From assembly GCA_963971575.1 (NCBI GenBank), contig OZ020615.1, positions 62,939,379 through 63,003,378 on the forward strand: DNA of 64,000 nucleotides. The letters are read 5' to 3'. Source of the stretch: Liopterus haemorrhoidalis. Its lineage: Eukaryota; Arthropoda; Insecta; Coleoptera; Dytiscidae. The notes beneath the pieces were generated by a model, which had not been told where the DNA came from, searched no databases, and saw nothing but the letters and a program-made list of their open reading frames with translations. Each line of letters opens with the position of its first letter. The first letter of the stretch is position 1. A program made the translations under genes and the position numbers. Shown here one piece after another: positions 45,100 to 56,657 of the stretch.

Positions 45100-45959
45100 T
45101 ATTACAGACATTAATGATTCTGTTTGGGGTTTTAAATCATTTTTAAATATTTTATATAATTTTTAAAAATTAATATTTCAGATTCAAAATATCCTTTGTA
45201 TGGAATTTGTGTCGATAACCTAATTGTTATCATATTATTTATTTAAATTTTCAAATAATTCATTTTATATATATAGTATTTGCTGTAAGTCGTTTTCGTT
45301 TTGCAGCGTTTACTACTGCATTCTTATTTGAAATTGACGTTAATTTACTAAGGCTGACTGGATATATTTGAGGCATTTTCATGACACACTAAAAAGGCAC
45401 ACAGTAATTTTGCATGCTAGAATTAAGAAAGAAACAGATAAGGGACAATATTTTTTTAATATTGTCGGCTCGAATTTGAGCCGTTTTTTATTTTCAGGTC
45501 ATCACGTAAAATATTGACTTTATTGACCTAAAGTCAATATTTTAGAATCAGCTTTTTTAAGAGAAATATATTTTTTATATATATGCATACACACACACAC
45601 AAATTTTTTAAATTGTTTTCTTATGTGTTAGGAAATTTTTAGAGTCAATTTAAATAGTTAAACTTTTAAGTCAATATTTTAGAATTAGTTTTTTAGACCG
45701 ATTTTTGAGTACATTTTTTAGTCAATGTTTTGAGATAATTTTATTGAGTAGTATCTTTAGCTTCAAATTTTTAGTCAAATTTTTAATTAGTCAAATTTAG
45801 TTAAATTTAGATTTCAATTTTTAGATTCTCCTTTAGAACTTGTAGAGACTTTTATTGTCAAATTTATAGACACACTTTTAAGAGAATTCATTTTTGTATT
45901 AAAATTAAAATGAATTAAATTTTTTTAAAAATATTTTTGAGTTTTTAAATTTGAATTTC
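45100..45959. other. T-rich non-coding stretch
   Basis: The plus strand appears clearly richer in T than A, with recurrent TTTTTAGTCAA words and no open frame of note. It leads directly into the hairpin array at 45960. Confidence 0.5.
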
Positions 45960-46386
45960 GCTTTTCCTTGGGGTAGCCTGTATCGTGTCTTGGGTGGGAA
46001 GCTTAAAGCTACCGCTTAAAACACACCTCAACTAAAGCAAAATTAAATTCCCACACGCTTACTTCGGAGTGGTCTTTAATTGGCCTGGGGGGGAAGCTAG
46101 TGCTACCCCTTAGGGCATACTCCGAGTAACACACACTCGTACACACAGACAAATACACATACATATAAAAATGTGCATGAAAATATTAAAAAATAAAATC
46201 ACACACGCTTACCATGAGGACAGCCAATTTGTGCCCTGTTTGGTTAGCTAGTGCTGCCATCTAGGGCACGTCCCTGGTAACACAAACACAAACAGTACTT
46301 AGGTACAAGCACACGCGTACTTTGGGGGCGTATTTATTGTTTTGGGGGGCTAGCTAGTGCTGCCCCTTAAAACTACCCCTTTGTAC
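45960..46386 (+). ncRNA. Four tandem structured-RNA units with compensatory stems
   Basis: Units at 45960-46038, 46059-46129, 46209-46280 and 46317-46386 fold alike. The outer stems are GCTTT/AAAGC, TTAC/GTAA, TTACCA/TGGTAA and GTAC/GTAC. The next stems are TTGGGGT/ACCTCAA, TCGGAGT/ACTCCGA, GGAC/GTCC and GGGG/CCCC. The middle stems are GTGTCTT/AAAACAC (one mismatch), TGGCCT/AGGGCA (one mismatch), GTGCCCT/AGGGCAC and GTTTT/AAAAC. The apical hairpins are GGT/ACC, GGGG/CCCC, TGG/CCA and GGGGC/GCCCC around AGC-loop-GCT, with a TAGT loop in units 2-4. Stem sequences differ while pairing is kept. Units 2-4 are preceded by ACACGC and followed by CACA-type sequence. A G-U pair in unit 1 favours the plus strand. 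No known RNA class was recognised. Confidence 0.6.
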
Positions 46387-49080
46387 CACACACGGGTCGC
46401 TTAGGACCTACAAATTTGCAAAACAACAGCGATTAAGAAAGAAATAAATGATTATTTATTGATAAAATGCATGATTTTTGATTTTTTGATTGAAAAAAGT
46501 AAAGTAATGCATGTTTAATAAAGAAAATTTAACACAAATTGAAAGAAATATAAAGAAATTTTAGTTTAGGTAGGTAAATAAATTTTAAATGTTGAAATAT
46601 TTTTCCTCCGTGAAAAACGGGGGGAAAGTAATACTTTTATCAAATATCAAAAGCCTCTTATATCCAAGTTGATTCTGTCTGTACAGTCTGTAATCATTTT
46701 TAGGGTGAATTTGTTTCTTTGGCACCCTAAAAAAGTTTATCAAATTGTACATCAGCCGAAGTAAAGGTATGTTAGAGATGGATAAATCATACTAACAATC
46801 GTGTGTCTGTTTTGTATGCTGCAAGGTTTGCTTGTAGACCAATTAAAAATCCTTCCACACATGGTACCTTTGTGTGAAAGTGTGTTTATTTCTTGTGGTA
46901 CTCACAGATCATCTGCGTATGTTTCTGTTGGGTTTTGCAAAAAATAAACTACAGGTACTACACCCCCTTTGATGCGCCTGTTGTTATTAACTAGGGTCGA
47001 TTTAGATTTGGACTTTTATCTAGAAAGATTCTAGTTGATTCTGACAGATAATTCAGAGGACTGGTGAGTTCTAACAACTGGTAACTTTTTGGTTATTCAG
47101 TTGGTAGGTAAATCTCACCAAAACACACACAACACTAAATACACTGCGCTTTTCATGATACACATGGTTTATTTCTGTCTCAGGGATTGTAGGTGCCGGT
47201 TGACCAAGTCTCTTCCGAGTTTTTCCCTACCTTAACGGCCTAGCCGAGGGAGACGAGAGATACTAGTTGACTGAAGGTGACCAAAGATGTCACGAATGAG
47301 TTTTGTTTCTTTTGGTAGAGTCTTTTTACTGGTCGGGACGATCTGACGTTTCCCCCCAAGGCATAGCCAAGGGTAAGGGATGTTTGACACCGCCTGATCA
47401 CGGGGCCAACTACCCAACGGATGGGTAGCGCTCGTAAAACAATAAATTCAGTAAAAGTTAACTTTTGGAAGCCGGTCGGTAAAGAATCTTTCGATAGATA
47501 AACTGATCGACCGAGTGAAGGAACGACCCTTCAAAAAATTTAACTCTTGAAGTTACAATAAACTTCACTATTATTTCTTTTAGTGAGTTGTTTTAAACAC
47601 TCACGCCATTTTTTGTTGTTTTAATATTAGTTTAAAATTCCTGAGGTCAGAAGTAAACATTTCAGGTTACCTTGATACTTGTGCAAACTCGGATTCCCTT
47701 TAATGCGGGCACAAGTTTATTCTGGGCAAGCATCCTCTTTCCTCTAGGTTGTTCGTTGCCCTCGCGATTCCTCCGGTGGAGCCCAAGCCCTTTCCATGTG
47801 CATCGGATCGGGCGGCGATGGCTTACAATGGAGCCCTCCACGGACTCTTCTATAGACGTGGAGGAACCAGCTCTGTTGTGTGAATACAATACGGTTGAAC
47901 GTTATTTCTTTCCACGTTTGGGTTTTTGGTGGGTGGGGGGTAACTCGCTTTTTCCTTGCGCCTTCCCCGGAAAGAATTACGTTCGCCGTTAGGAAAGATC
48001 ACCTCCTTTTTCAGCTCGACCTACTAACACTCGCAGGAGAGGCAATTAGGTATGGTTGCGTCTTCTCGAGATTCAACAGAAGCAGTTTCCAACAAATCAA
48101 GACTTCCAGATTTTTAAATTAAAACAATTTTTCTTCGGTATTACAGCCACATGTTATTTTACATATAGGTCGAATTTCATGTGGGTGCTAATACCCGGTA
48201 ATGCTCTCTGGAACTGGGTATTTTTTTCGAGTGAACGAATTTTTTACTCATAACCAGATGTAGTGTTACCAACCTTATAAATCCTACAAGATTTGTTCAT
48301 ATTATTGGGCTGCTTTTGGTCCGAAAATGGGACATGTCTGTAGGTGCTTTAAATCCGACATGTTGAGGACCAGTTTTCTTTATTGGATTTTGCAAAATGC
48401 AACTTCTAGTAAATTAATTGGTTTGTGTTGGTAAAATTTAAATCCTGTTCAACAGGTGCTTGAAAGTTTTAATTTTTAAGTTATTTGAAAATTAGTTTTA
48501 AGTTTAGTTTTTATGATTTATTTTGTGCTAATTCTGTTTTTTGTTTAGGATACTTCAGGAGTTTATTTCAGGAGAAAATAATTAAAAAGCAGGTTTTTTA
48601 AATCGTTTAATTTTTGATTTTAAAAATAGTTTTTTTGGCTAGTTAGCTAAAGTTACTAAAGCCAACAAACAAACAAAAAAGAAAATAGTTTTTCTTCAAT
48701 CTTCGTTTTAAAAACGTTATTTACGTATTTTTTCAAAATAGTTTCAATATATTTTTTTGACTAGTAGGTAATTCTTTTTTTCTAAATTAGATTTCAGGTA
48801 AAGTTGTATTAAAAAGTAGATTTTAAAGTTTTCAACAACAGCTTTTCAGAATAGTTTATTTAAAAATTATCTTTTTAAAAATATGCTCTCTAATAGGCTT
48901 TCAAAAATATTAAATTCAAAATTATTTTTTTCGAAAATATTCTAAAATAAATTTTCAAAATATTTTTTTCATAATTCATTTTCAGGAAGAGAGTTTTCAA
49001 AATTAACTTTTTAAATTATTTTTACATTAGTTTTCAAAACAAAAATTCTTTCGTCCAAAATTCTTATTTCAAAACTAGGT
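46387..49080. other. Non-coding region with scattered perfect hairpins
   Basis: It includes a more GC-rich patch at about 47160-48060 with short open frames on both strands but no recognisable domain. Perfect hairpins include CTACCC/GGGTAG at 47410-47428 and AATACCC/GGGTATT at 48190-48222. The rest is T-rich and featureless. Confidence 0.45.
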
Positions 49081-49205
49081 TCTCGATTACCTATGAAGCA
49101 GAGAGACTCGGGTTCAATTCCCGGACTACTCAGCATTCATTTTCCGATACTGTGTAATCCTTTCAGGGGTTGACTCAGCTGTGGGGAATACCCTAGTTAT
49201 TTCAA

Positions 49206-49239
49206 AATCCAAACTACGGAATGCCGTGGAGTTTGGATT
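49206..49239 (+). other. Perfect two-part hairpin
   Basis: AATCCAAACT pairs with AGTTTGGATT (10 of 10), enclosing ACGG-AATG-CCGT (4 of 4). It sits between two copies of the GGGGTTGACTCA motif. Confidence 0.8.
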
Positions 49240-49356
49240 GCTGTTTATCAGCTCTGGGGTTGACTCAACATTGTATAATACTGAAAAATAGATAGAAGAT
49301 GCTGGGAAAATACTGTTTAAAAACAGATAATAGCTGGTCAATTTTAATTTTTAAAT

Positions 49357-49450
<94 letters not shown>
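49357..49450. repeat. (AT)n microsatellite
   Basis: An almost uninterrupted AT dinucleotide run of about 90 bases. Confidence 0.97.
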
Positions 49451-49452
<2 letters not shown>

Positions 49453-50098
49453 AAGAACTTTAATGCTCCGTAATCTGGGGCACAGGGACTCGGGTTCAAA
49501 CCCCGATGTCACGAAATTTAATTTTCCGTTACTGTGCAGATCGGCAATTGGATCGACTCTGCCAAGTAGTAATACTTAAAATGACCGATCAGTTTCTGTT
49601 TGTAAATTAAATTTTTCAAAATTTATTTATCAACAATAATTACAAAAAATAATTTTCAAAAATAGTTCAAATTTTTTTCCTATTTTTTTTTTCAAAACTA
49701 GTTTTGAAAATAATGTTCTTTTAAAATAATTTTAATAATATTAACCTTTTTAAAATTTTCTTAACAATTTTAATTTTTTAAAATAATTTTTAGTATTAAA
49801 AATTACGTTCTCTGTGGTAAAAAACTTAACTTATGAAACCCTGGGAGACGGGTTCAAAACCCGGACACCACGGAATTTTCGTATTCCAAATTTGATACTC
49901 TGCAGTCAACCAAGGGGCTGACTCAGCTTTAGCAAAACTCACAAAAATAAATTTAAACCATTTAAACGGACAAAATGTCAATTTCACGTGATTTTGACAT
50001 AGTACCGGAGGTCTAGAAAAAAAGAAATATTTTATAATCAAACGCCACTTAGGCATTGATAAATTATTACTAAAAATACTTCAAATGGCAATTTTTTT

Positions 50099-50176
50099 AA
50101 ATAAAATAAATATCCAATTTTTCCAAATAAAATAAATATCCAATTTTTCCAAATAAAATAAATATCCAATTTTTCC
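50099..50176. repeat. Three 26-bp tandem repeats
   Basis: Three near-identical units of AAATAAAATAAATATCCAAT plus TTTTCC. Confidence 0.9.
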
Positions 50177-50887
50177 AAATTTATTTTTCAATATTTAGTT
50201 TTCCAAATTCAGAGTTCATTTTTTTTTACTTAGCTGTCTCATGACAGTTTGGAGTCCAAAATCGGCTCCATTTAGTTTTGCTGTATTTGTAGTCCATTGG
50301 GTTCAAATTTGGATCAAATCCGAAATGGCGCGTTTTGGAAAATGGCCAAAATTGTCAACTCGTTGATTTCAAATCATTTTTTGGTTTTATTAATATTTTT
50401 ATCTTTTACAAATTGTAGTACGTGGTTACACATTTGCTTACACAGCACAAAACAGGGCTCAAACCCCGGACAATACTTCAGAACAATCCTATATTGTTCT
50501 CAAAGTTGGAACATAACGTTAAAAATAAAATTAATTAATTAAAATTAAATTTTTCTGGTCAATATGTAATTGTAAAATGTTTGTCAATTTGAACTTATAC
50601 CTGGCGATAGTAGCCTAACGCTGGTTGACCTTTATAAATTTTATCAAAATTTTGCTCAAAAAAATATAAGTCATCTTGCGAACATTAAATTTTTCTTTGT
50701 ATTTGTATTTGGGTCTCAGGGTCATGGGTCCACTGGTGTACTCTCCAGAAGTTACTGGCTGGATCTAGGGTACCCTACGTCCCTCTTCAGAGTGTTTGGG
50801 AAGTCCGTTCTCCATAGCTGGGAAACGTTTGGCCTCTCACTAAGGCAGGATGGACTGTATGAATTTTCCATGGGGAGGATTATCGTT

Positions 50888-50908
50888 CCTGTATTTTTAG
50901 GATACAGG
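50888..50908 (+). other. Perfect 7-bp hairpin
   Basis: CCTGTAT pairs with ATACAGG around a 7-base loop, inside a G-richer stretch (50700-51000) whose open frames on both strands have no recognised domain. Confidence 0.7.
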
Positions 50909-52560
50909 GGAGGTTTTCTTAAGATCCTTGAAGTATGTGGTGGAGTGTTTCCAACGTTTGACTTGGATGGATTCATTGGAAATTCATTCATCAAGCGTTT
51001 TATTTTTAAGTTGATGATTGAAGAAAATTGGTTGAAATTTAATTATTTTTTTTTATTCCCTTTGTACAAAATTATTTGCGCCCTCGGTTCCCGGCGCCCT
51101 TCCGTCTGACCGAAGGCTGACAAGGCCATATCCTTTGGTATGGAAGAGGCTGGATGACGTTAAACAACATAAATTATCCTTTTTTGATAATTTCGCCAAT
51201 ATGAATATATTTTGCCGGTGATCCTGGTTGACTTTTTAGGTAATCCTGGGACCCCCAAGGGGAGCCTAACCAAATTGGTTGACGAACCTAGGGATAGGTG
51301 TTGCCTTTAGGTACTTCTGGATGAGGCTATTTAGCGCTTGAAATGAATGGAAAATTTTAGGTTAAGTCAAACATATTCCGACCAGAAAGATGTTTTTAAA
51401 TTAATTAATAATAAATACCTTTATTTGTTTATTGTGATTTTGTGTGTAAGACTATAATCCTTTGGGGGATTTTTTGGTGTCCTCTTTCAAAAAGAGGACA
51501 TTTCAATGTTACATCCTTTGATATAGCACTAACTGGCTAACCCTAAAGCCGTAAATTAAAATTAGTTTTAACCATTTTTGAAACGTATTTTAGAGTTTTT
51601 TTTTTTTTATTGCCATTAGAAGTATTATAATGGCTGTTAGTATTTGCGCTAATAGCTCTTAATTATTATTATTAATATTATTTTTATTAATCAATTTTTT
51701 TGTTAATATTAACTTATTTTTTAGTTGTGTGGTTTCGTGGTTTTGATTTGGCTACAGAGCACAAGAAAATGGTTTAAATTCAGACCATTGAATTTTTATT
51801 CTGATATGCAGATCGGCTAAGAGCCGACCCAGCAGACTAATTTAAATAAAATATAGACATTTTTAGTATTTTCAAGAATGAACATTATTTTTAAAATAGT
51901 TTTTTAAAAATAGCATTTTTAAAATTTTAATAATCAATATTTTTTAATGTTTTTTTTTAGAAATAATTTTTTTAAATTATTTTTCAATTTTTCAATTCAT
52001 TTTTTTAATTCGATATTATTTAATATTTTTTTTATTTTTTTTAAAAAATATTTAAATTATATTTAAGAGTGTGTAGTCAACAGAGGGGTTGACTCAGCGT
52101 CGAGTAATACTTAAATATTACTATACCGAGATATGACCAGTCATTTTGAGTTATTACATTATTTTTCAAAATTTATTTTTTAAAATAATTTTTTTCTATT
52201 TTTTATTTTGTTATTGTTTTAATAATGTTTAAGATTGTATGCAATCAGCAGAGGGGTTGACGCATCATCAAGTAATACTTAAAAATGATTATTTAGAGAT
52301 ATAACCAGTATTAAATTATTTTTCAAAATTTGTATATTAATAGTAGTAGAGTAATACTTAAAAATTACTATATATATGACCAGTTAATTTTAACTATTAT
52401 TATTTTTTTTAAATTTGTTCTCAAAAAAATCCCAATTTTTTTTCGTTATTTTTTAAATTTTTACTTTTTTAATATTTCAATAATATTTGAGAAATTGTAT
52501 CAGCTCTGGGGTCATCTAATAACTTTAGAAAAAAAACTGCATAGAGTTAATAAGTCCAGT

Positions 52561-53016
52561 TATTTTCTGTTTTTAAATAAAAAAAAATCACAATGTTCGA
52601 GGTAATATCATTATTTTCAATTTTTTTTATCAAAATAATTTAGTAATTTGTTTTTTGTTTTTAAAACGTTTTCAAAATTCTTCTAAAAAATATTTTTCTC
52701 AAAGTTTTTGTTTTAATTTTGTCATTATCTCATGAAGTCATCAAAAACATAATTAATAAGAATTTGCTGAAAAGAAGTTTCTGATAATTTAAAATAAATT
52801 AGCATATAATTTTGGTTTAAATACAGAAAATTTGAAATAAGTTTTCAAAATTTTTGATTAGATTTATAAAAATCTGCTTTTTTAACTTTGCATCTGTTCG
52901 AAATGCACTAAGAAGCCTTAAGAAGAAAGCAGAGATTGTTGAAATGAAGATTCTAATAATTTTAAATTAAATTAGCATATAATTTTGTTTTAAATACAGA
53001 AAATTGAGTTTCAGAA
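52561..53016. other. AT-rich stretch, nothing recognised
   Basis: No gene or paired repeat ends. Two related segments occur around AAATTAGCATATAATTTTG (about 52796 and 52971), indicating a local duplication of roughly 175 bases. Confidence 0.5.
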
Positions 53017-53224
53017 TTTGGTAATTCTCCCCCAGAGAAGGTCCAGAATTTGTTTATCCCCCAACAGTGAAGGTCCAGAATTTGGTTTTCCCCCAACAGT
53101 GAAGGTCCAGAATTTGGTTATTCCCCAACAGTGAAGGTCCAGAATTTGGTTATTCCCCAAGAATGAAGGTCCAGAATTTGGTTATCTCCCAACAGTGAAG
53201 GTCCAGAATTTGGTTATTTCAATG
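53017..53224. repeat. Minisatellite CCCCAACAGTGAAGGTCCAG
   Basis: Six units of 32-34 bases, each containing GAAGGTCCAGAATTTGGTTA. Confidence 0.95.
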
Positions 53225-53331
53225 GTAAAAAGGTAGTAAATTAATAATCTTAAGTGATTTTAGTCCCCAGCGAGGTTTAAGAGATTGTTTTCTTATTAAC
53301 TCCTCAATTTAAAAACAGAGCTCTCCTCCAG

Positions 53332-53457
53332 GCGTTAAGATCGTCTCTTAACGCTTTAGCAATAAAACTGAGCTCTCCCTTTGACCTAAAGTGAGGTTTT
53401 CCTCTAAACATCTTGCCACCTGAGTGGCACCCTCCCTTAGATATAAGACTAATCTAA
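53332..53457 (+). other. Cluster of three perfect hairpins
   Basis: GCGTTAAGA/TCTTAACGC with a 5-base loop at 53332-53354; GCCAC-CTGA-GTGGC at 53415-53428; TTAGAT/ATCTAA at 53437-53457. They lie in a short non-coding stretch with CCTC-rich spacers. Such density suggests a folded RNA. Confidence 0.65.
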
Positions 53458-53735
53458 ATGTTTCAGAACTTGGGGTGCTAATTTGCAGTGATGGCTGAGC
53501 CTGTGCTTATCGGCTGCTAGATATCTTGACGGCGAGACCCAGCTCAAATGCCTGTTATCTACAAATCGCCCAGAGTTTGTATACTTATGGTTTTAGGTTT
53601 CGTTTTATAAAAATGTTATCACGTTTTCTTGTTGTTTTCTTTCATGTTGTCTGTTTCAGATTACACTTCGTATACCAGTATTCTCCAGGTTTTCAGGTAT
53701 TCGTTTTCATGTTTAATATGTTTATTTTGTATGTG

Positions 53736-54200
53736 TTGCCCCCAATTTTGTATGTATTGCCCCCAATTTTATGTGTATTGCCCCCAATTTTATGTGTATT
53801 GCCCCCCCATTTTATGTATATTGCCCCAATTTTGTGTGTATTGCCCCAATTTTGTGTGTATTGCCCCCATTTTATGTGTATTGCCCCCAATTTTGTGTGT
53901 ATTGCCCCCGCCTTGTATGCATTGCCCCCGCCTTGTATGCATTGCCCCGCCTTGTATGCATTGCCCCTGCCTTGTATGCATTGCCCCCGCCTTGTATGCA
54001 TTGCCCCCGTTTTGTATGCATTGCCCCCGTTTTGTATGCATTGCCCCCGTTTTGTATGCATTGTCCCCAATTTTGTGTGTATTGCCCCCCCAATTTTGTG
54101 TGTATTGCCCCGAATTTTGTGTGTATTGCCCCCAATTTTATGTGTATTTCTCACATTTCTGTATGTTTTGCCCCCATTTATATGCATTGCCCCATTTATA
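53736..54200. repeat. Minisatellite ATTGCCCCCAATTTTGTGTGT
   Basis: Over twenty units of 20-22 bases with three main variants (AATTTTGTGTGT, GCCTTGTATGC and GTTTTGTATGC after TTGCCCC). All frames stay open across it, giving Cys/Tyr/Pro-rich repeat peptides such as NFVCIAP. This is best explained by a stop-free short repeat, not a gene. Confidence 0.93.
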
Positions 54201-54690
54201 TGTATGCTTCACTTGTATTGCTTATGTTGTATGTATTGCAGATGTTGCTGATTGCTGCTATTGCTGTTTTATTGCAATTTTTTGTGTTTTATTGCCATTT
54301 TTTGTGTTTGTATTCTATCCCCAATTTTGTGTGTATTTCTCACATTTCTGTATGTTTTGCCCCCATTTATATGCATTGCCCCATTTATATATATGCTTCA
54401 CTTGTATTGCTTATTTTGTATGTATTGCAGATGTTGCTGATTGCTGCTATTGCTGTTTTATTGCAATTTTTTGTGTTTTATTGCCATTTTTTGTGTTTGT
54501 ATTCTATCCCCAATTTTGTGTGTATTTCTCACATTTCTGTATGTTTTGCCCCCATTTATATGCATTGCCCCATTTATATATATGCTTCACTTGTATTGCT
54601 TATTTTGTATGTATTGCAGATGTTGCTGATTGGTGCTATTGCTGTTTAATTGCAATCTTTTGTGTTTTATTGCTATTTTTTTGTCTTTGT
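54140..54690. repeat. Three tandem copies of a 189-bp unit
   Basis: Units start near 54140, 54329 and 54518. The first two are almost identical and the third diverges at its end. Each contains GCAGATGTTGCTGATTG and GTATTCTATccCCA. The unit length is a multiple of three, which keeps the frame from 53629 to 54912 open for 427 codons. From 54691 to 55138 no gene is seen; 55045-55135 partly repeats 53490-53740. Confidence 0.92.
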
Positions 54691-55138
54691 ATTCTATTGC
54701 CATTTTTTCTGTTTTACTGCATTTTTGTTATTGTTGTTTTTATATTTTATTATTTTTGCTTGTTTTGTTTTACTTTTTTTCAGATGGGGTTGGGGGGCAA
54801 AATATTGCAAACATTTCAAGTTAAGCCCATTTCAAGAGCCTGTATATTTGAAAGCGAACAGATAGCTTTTTCTGCCCTTATGAGTCACCTAGTCGTTAGG
54901 AACCCACTTTAATTACTTAATTTTGCAATATTGTGTCCTGCGGGTGCCTCCACGTGGCCCATCCCTGGGAACAGATTTTTTTCTTAATATTTTTCAAAAA
55001 AAATCTGTTGCTAAAACCCGCTAAAAATTTTCTTGTATAGGCTATTTTAAGGCAGTGATGGCTGGGTATACACTACGTATACCAGAATTATTCAGGTTTT
55101 CAGGTGTTCATTTTCATGTTTAATATGCTAATTTTGTA

Positions 55139-55474
55139 TACAGGGTGTTTGTCTGAAACGGGGCACCCCGAAAATCTCCTTTATTTGTAAGGATATAAAA
55201 AATCTTCAGAATAAAAGTTAAACTAGACAAAAGGCCCATCTAAAGGTTACTATAAGAATTCTGAGGCACTTCCGGTTTCACCGGAAATGATGTCAACTTT
55301 TGATCTAGCATAGGGAATCGATAATTTTATATTTTTTTCCTAAAAGTACAATAAATTAGCTTTACAATGACACCAAAAATACATATTTTTATGTTAACCG
55401 TTTCAAAATGTGACCGTTTATTTACAAAATAATAATCAACATAAGTTTTACAAAGTTGAACGTAGCAAGCTTTT
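55139..55474 (+). repeat. Dispersed repeat ending TACAGGGTGTTTG, copy 2
   Basis: Inverse-orientation match to 930-1266. It starts ACAGGGTGTTTGTCTGAAAC and runs to GTAGCAAGCTTTT. Confidence 0.75.
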
Positions 55475-56657
55475 AGTAGCAACGACAGCGTTACCTCAAG
55501 AAACTCATAAACTAACGAAATATTTTTGGTTTTTTTGTTTTAGATGATCCAGTCATTAGTTATGTGTCTCACCGCAAATCAACTTTTTGTCCTGAACGAA
55601 AATTTCAAATTCATGTCACGAGCTTAATTTTCGATATTTTTCAATAAAATTTTTTTTGGATACTCTTCAAAGGTTGTTCTTTACTGTAGGTATTATCCCA
55701 ATCAAGTTACTATTAACAGTTTTCTAAAAAAAAATCTTGAAAATGGGTATAAAATGTGCTGCTCTGACCATACCCCCCCCCCTTAATTTACACACCTCCT
55801 ATGACCTGCACTAGAAAAAACCGTTTCACGAAAAAAATCACTACGGACAACAAAATTACTGTAGCGAGTTCAAACTCGTACTGAAGGCGTATCACACGTT
55901 CACCTACAAGTCCCGCGTCCCAAATGTTGCCAGATCAAATGTTATGTTGCCATTCCGGTTACTTAATTTACTTCGTGTGACCTGTATTACCAGTCTATGT
56001 TGGAGCAAATAACATTGATGTTGATAGTTTCTTTGACACACATTTTAAATTTCTTTTTTTTTAACTTTAAACATTCATTGAAAAATAATCTCGCGCCAAA
56101 AAGTTGATGCCCTTAAATTTTTTTAAAAGTAAAAAAAATACATTCATACAAGCAGCTGAATAGGTATGTCTGTTTTTAAAACACGGAACAGCATGAAAAG
56201 TTGGCCCAGTGCCACAAATTATTTTGACAGACGGGCGTGAGACGTAAAGAGACGCTAGTAACGCCTCGACGTCTCGCGTCGCTATATGGCTAGTAAGATG
56301 CTGGCGTCCATAAACAGTATGCACAAACCAGTTGAATATATTACATTATAATAATGTAGTGAAAAAAGTGAAAATTTTTAATAACAGTGAAAAATAACAA
56401 ATTTTATTTAAATTATAAAAAAGTGAAAAATTTGAGTGTTTAGAATTTAATAAAAATATTTTTTTAAACGATAAAAAAATGTTTATTTTTAAACAAAAAT
56501 ATTTTAAATTTGGAATTAATTGATCAAAAGTGTATAAAAAGTATAAAAAAAAGCATCATGAAATATTAATCTTTTTTATTAATTTTTTTTTTTAAATGGC
56601 AACTGGTGTAATATGGACAAGTGGTTAGCACATGACTTTATTATTATTATTTTGAAA
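55475..56657. other. AT-rich interval with a mariner-flank repeat
   Basis: Positions 55808-55969 duplicate 27896-28066. The rest shows no gene; a minus-strand open frame at 56067-56324 has no recognisable motif. Confidence 0.5.

Larger units (their letters stand above)
49081..52560 (+). repeat. Diverged array of units with a tRNA T-arm-like hairpin and GGGGTTGACTCAGC
   Basis: T-arm-like hairpins: CGGGTTCAATTCCCG at 49109-49123, CGGGTTCAAACCCCG at 49491-49505, CGGGTTCAAAACCCG at 49849-49863 and a weaker GGGCTCAAACCCC at 50455-50467; 51767-51786 is a degenerate ATGGT/ACCAT version. A downstream motif GGGGTTGACTCAGC or close variant occurs at 49165, 49255, 49913, 52084 and 52252, usually followed by AATACT. 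In the third unit CTGTGGT and ACCACGG could form a 7-bp closing stem around 49812-49873. No complete cloverleaf was found, so these are tRNA-related repeats or structured RNA pieces, not tRNA genes. Confidence 0.55.

Noticed and set aside
47160..48060. A protein gene in the GC-richer patch
   Set aside because: Open frames are short, overlap on both strands, and show no recognisable motif or splice pattern.
49109..49123. tRNA gene at the CGGGTTCAATTCCCG hairpin
   Set aside because: No D-arm, anticodon arm or complete acceptor stem could be placed around it.
53017..53224. CRISPR-like array of direct repeats
   Set aside because: Units are contiguous minisatellite repeats without unique spacers, in an animal genome.
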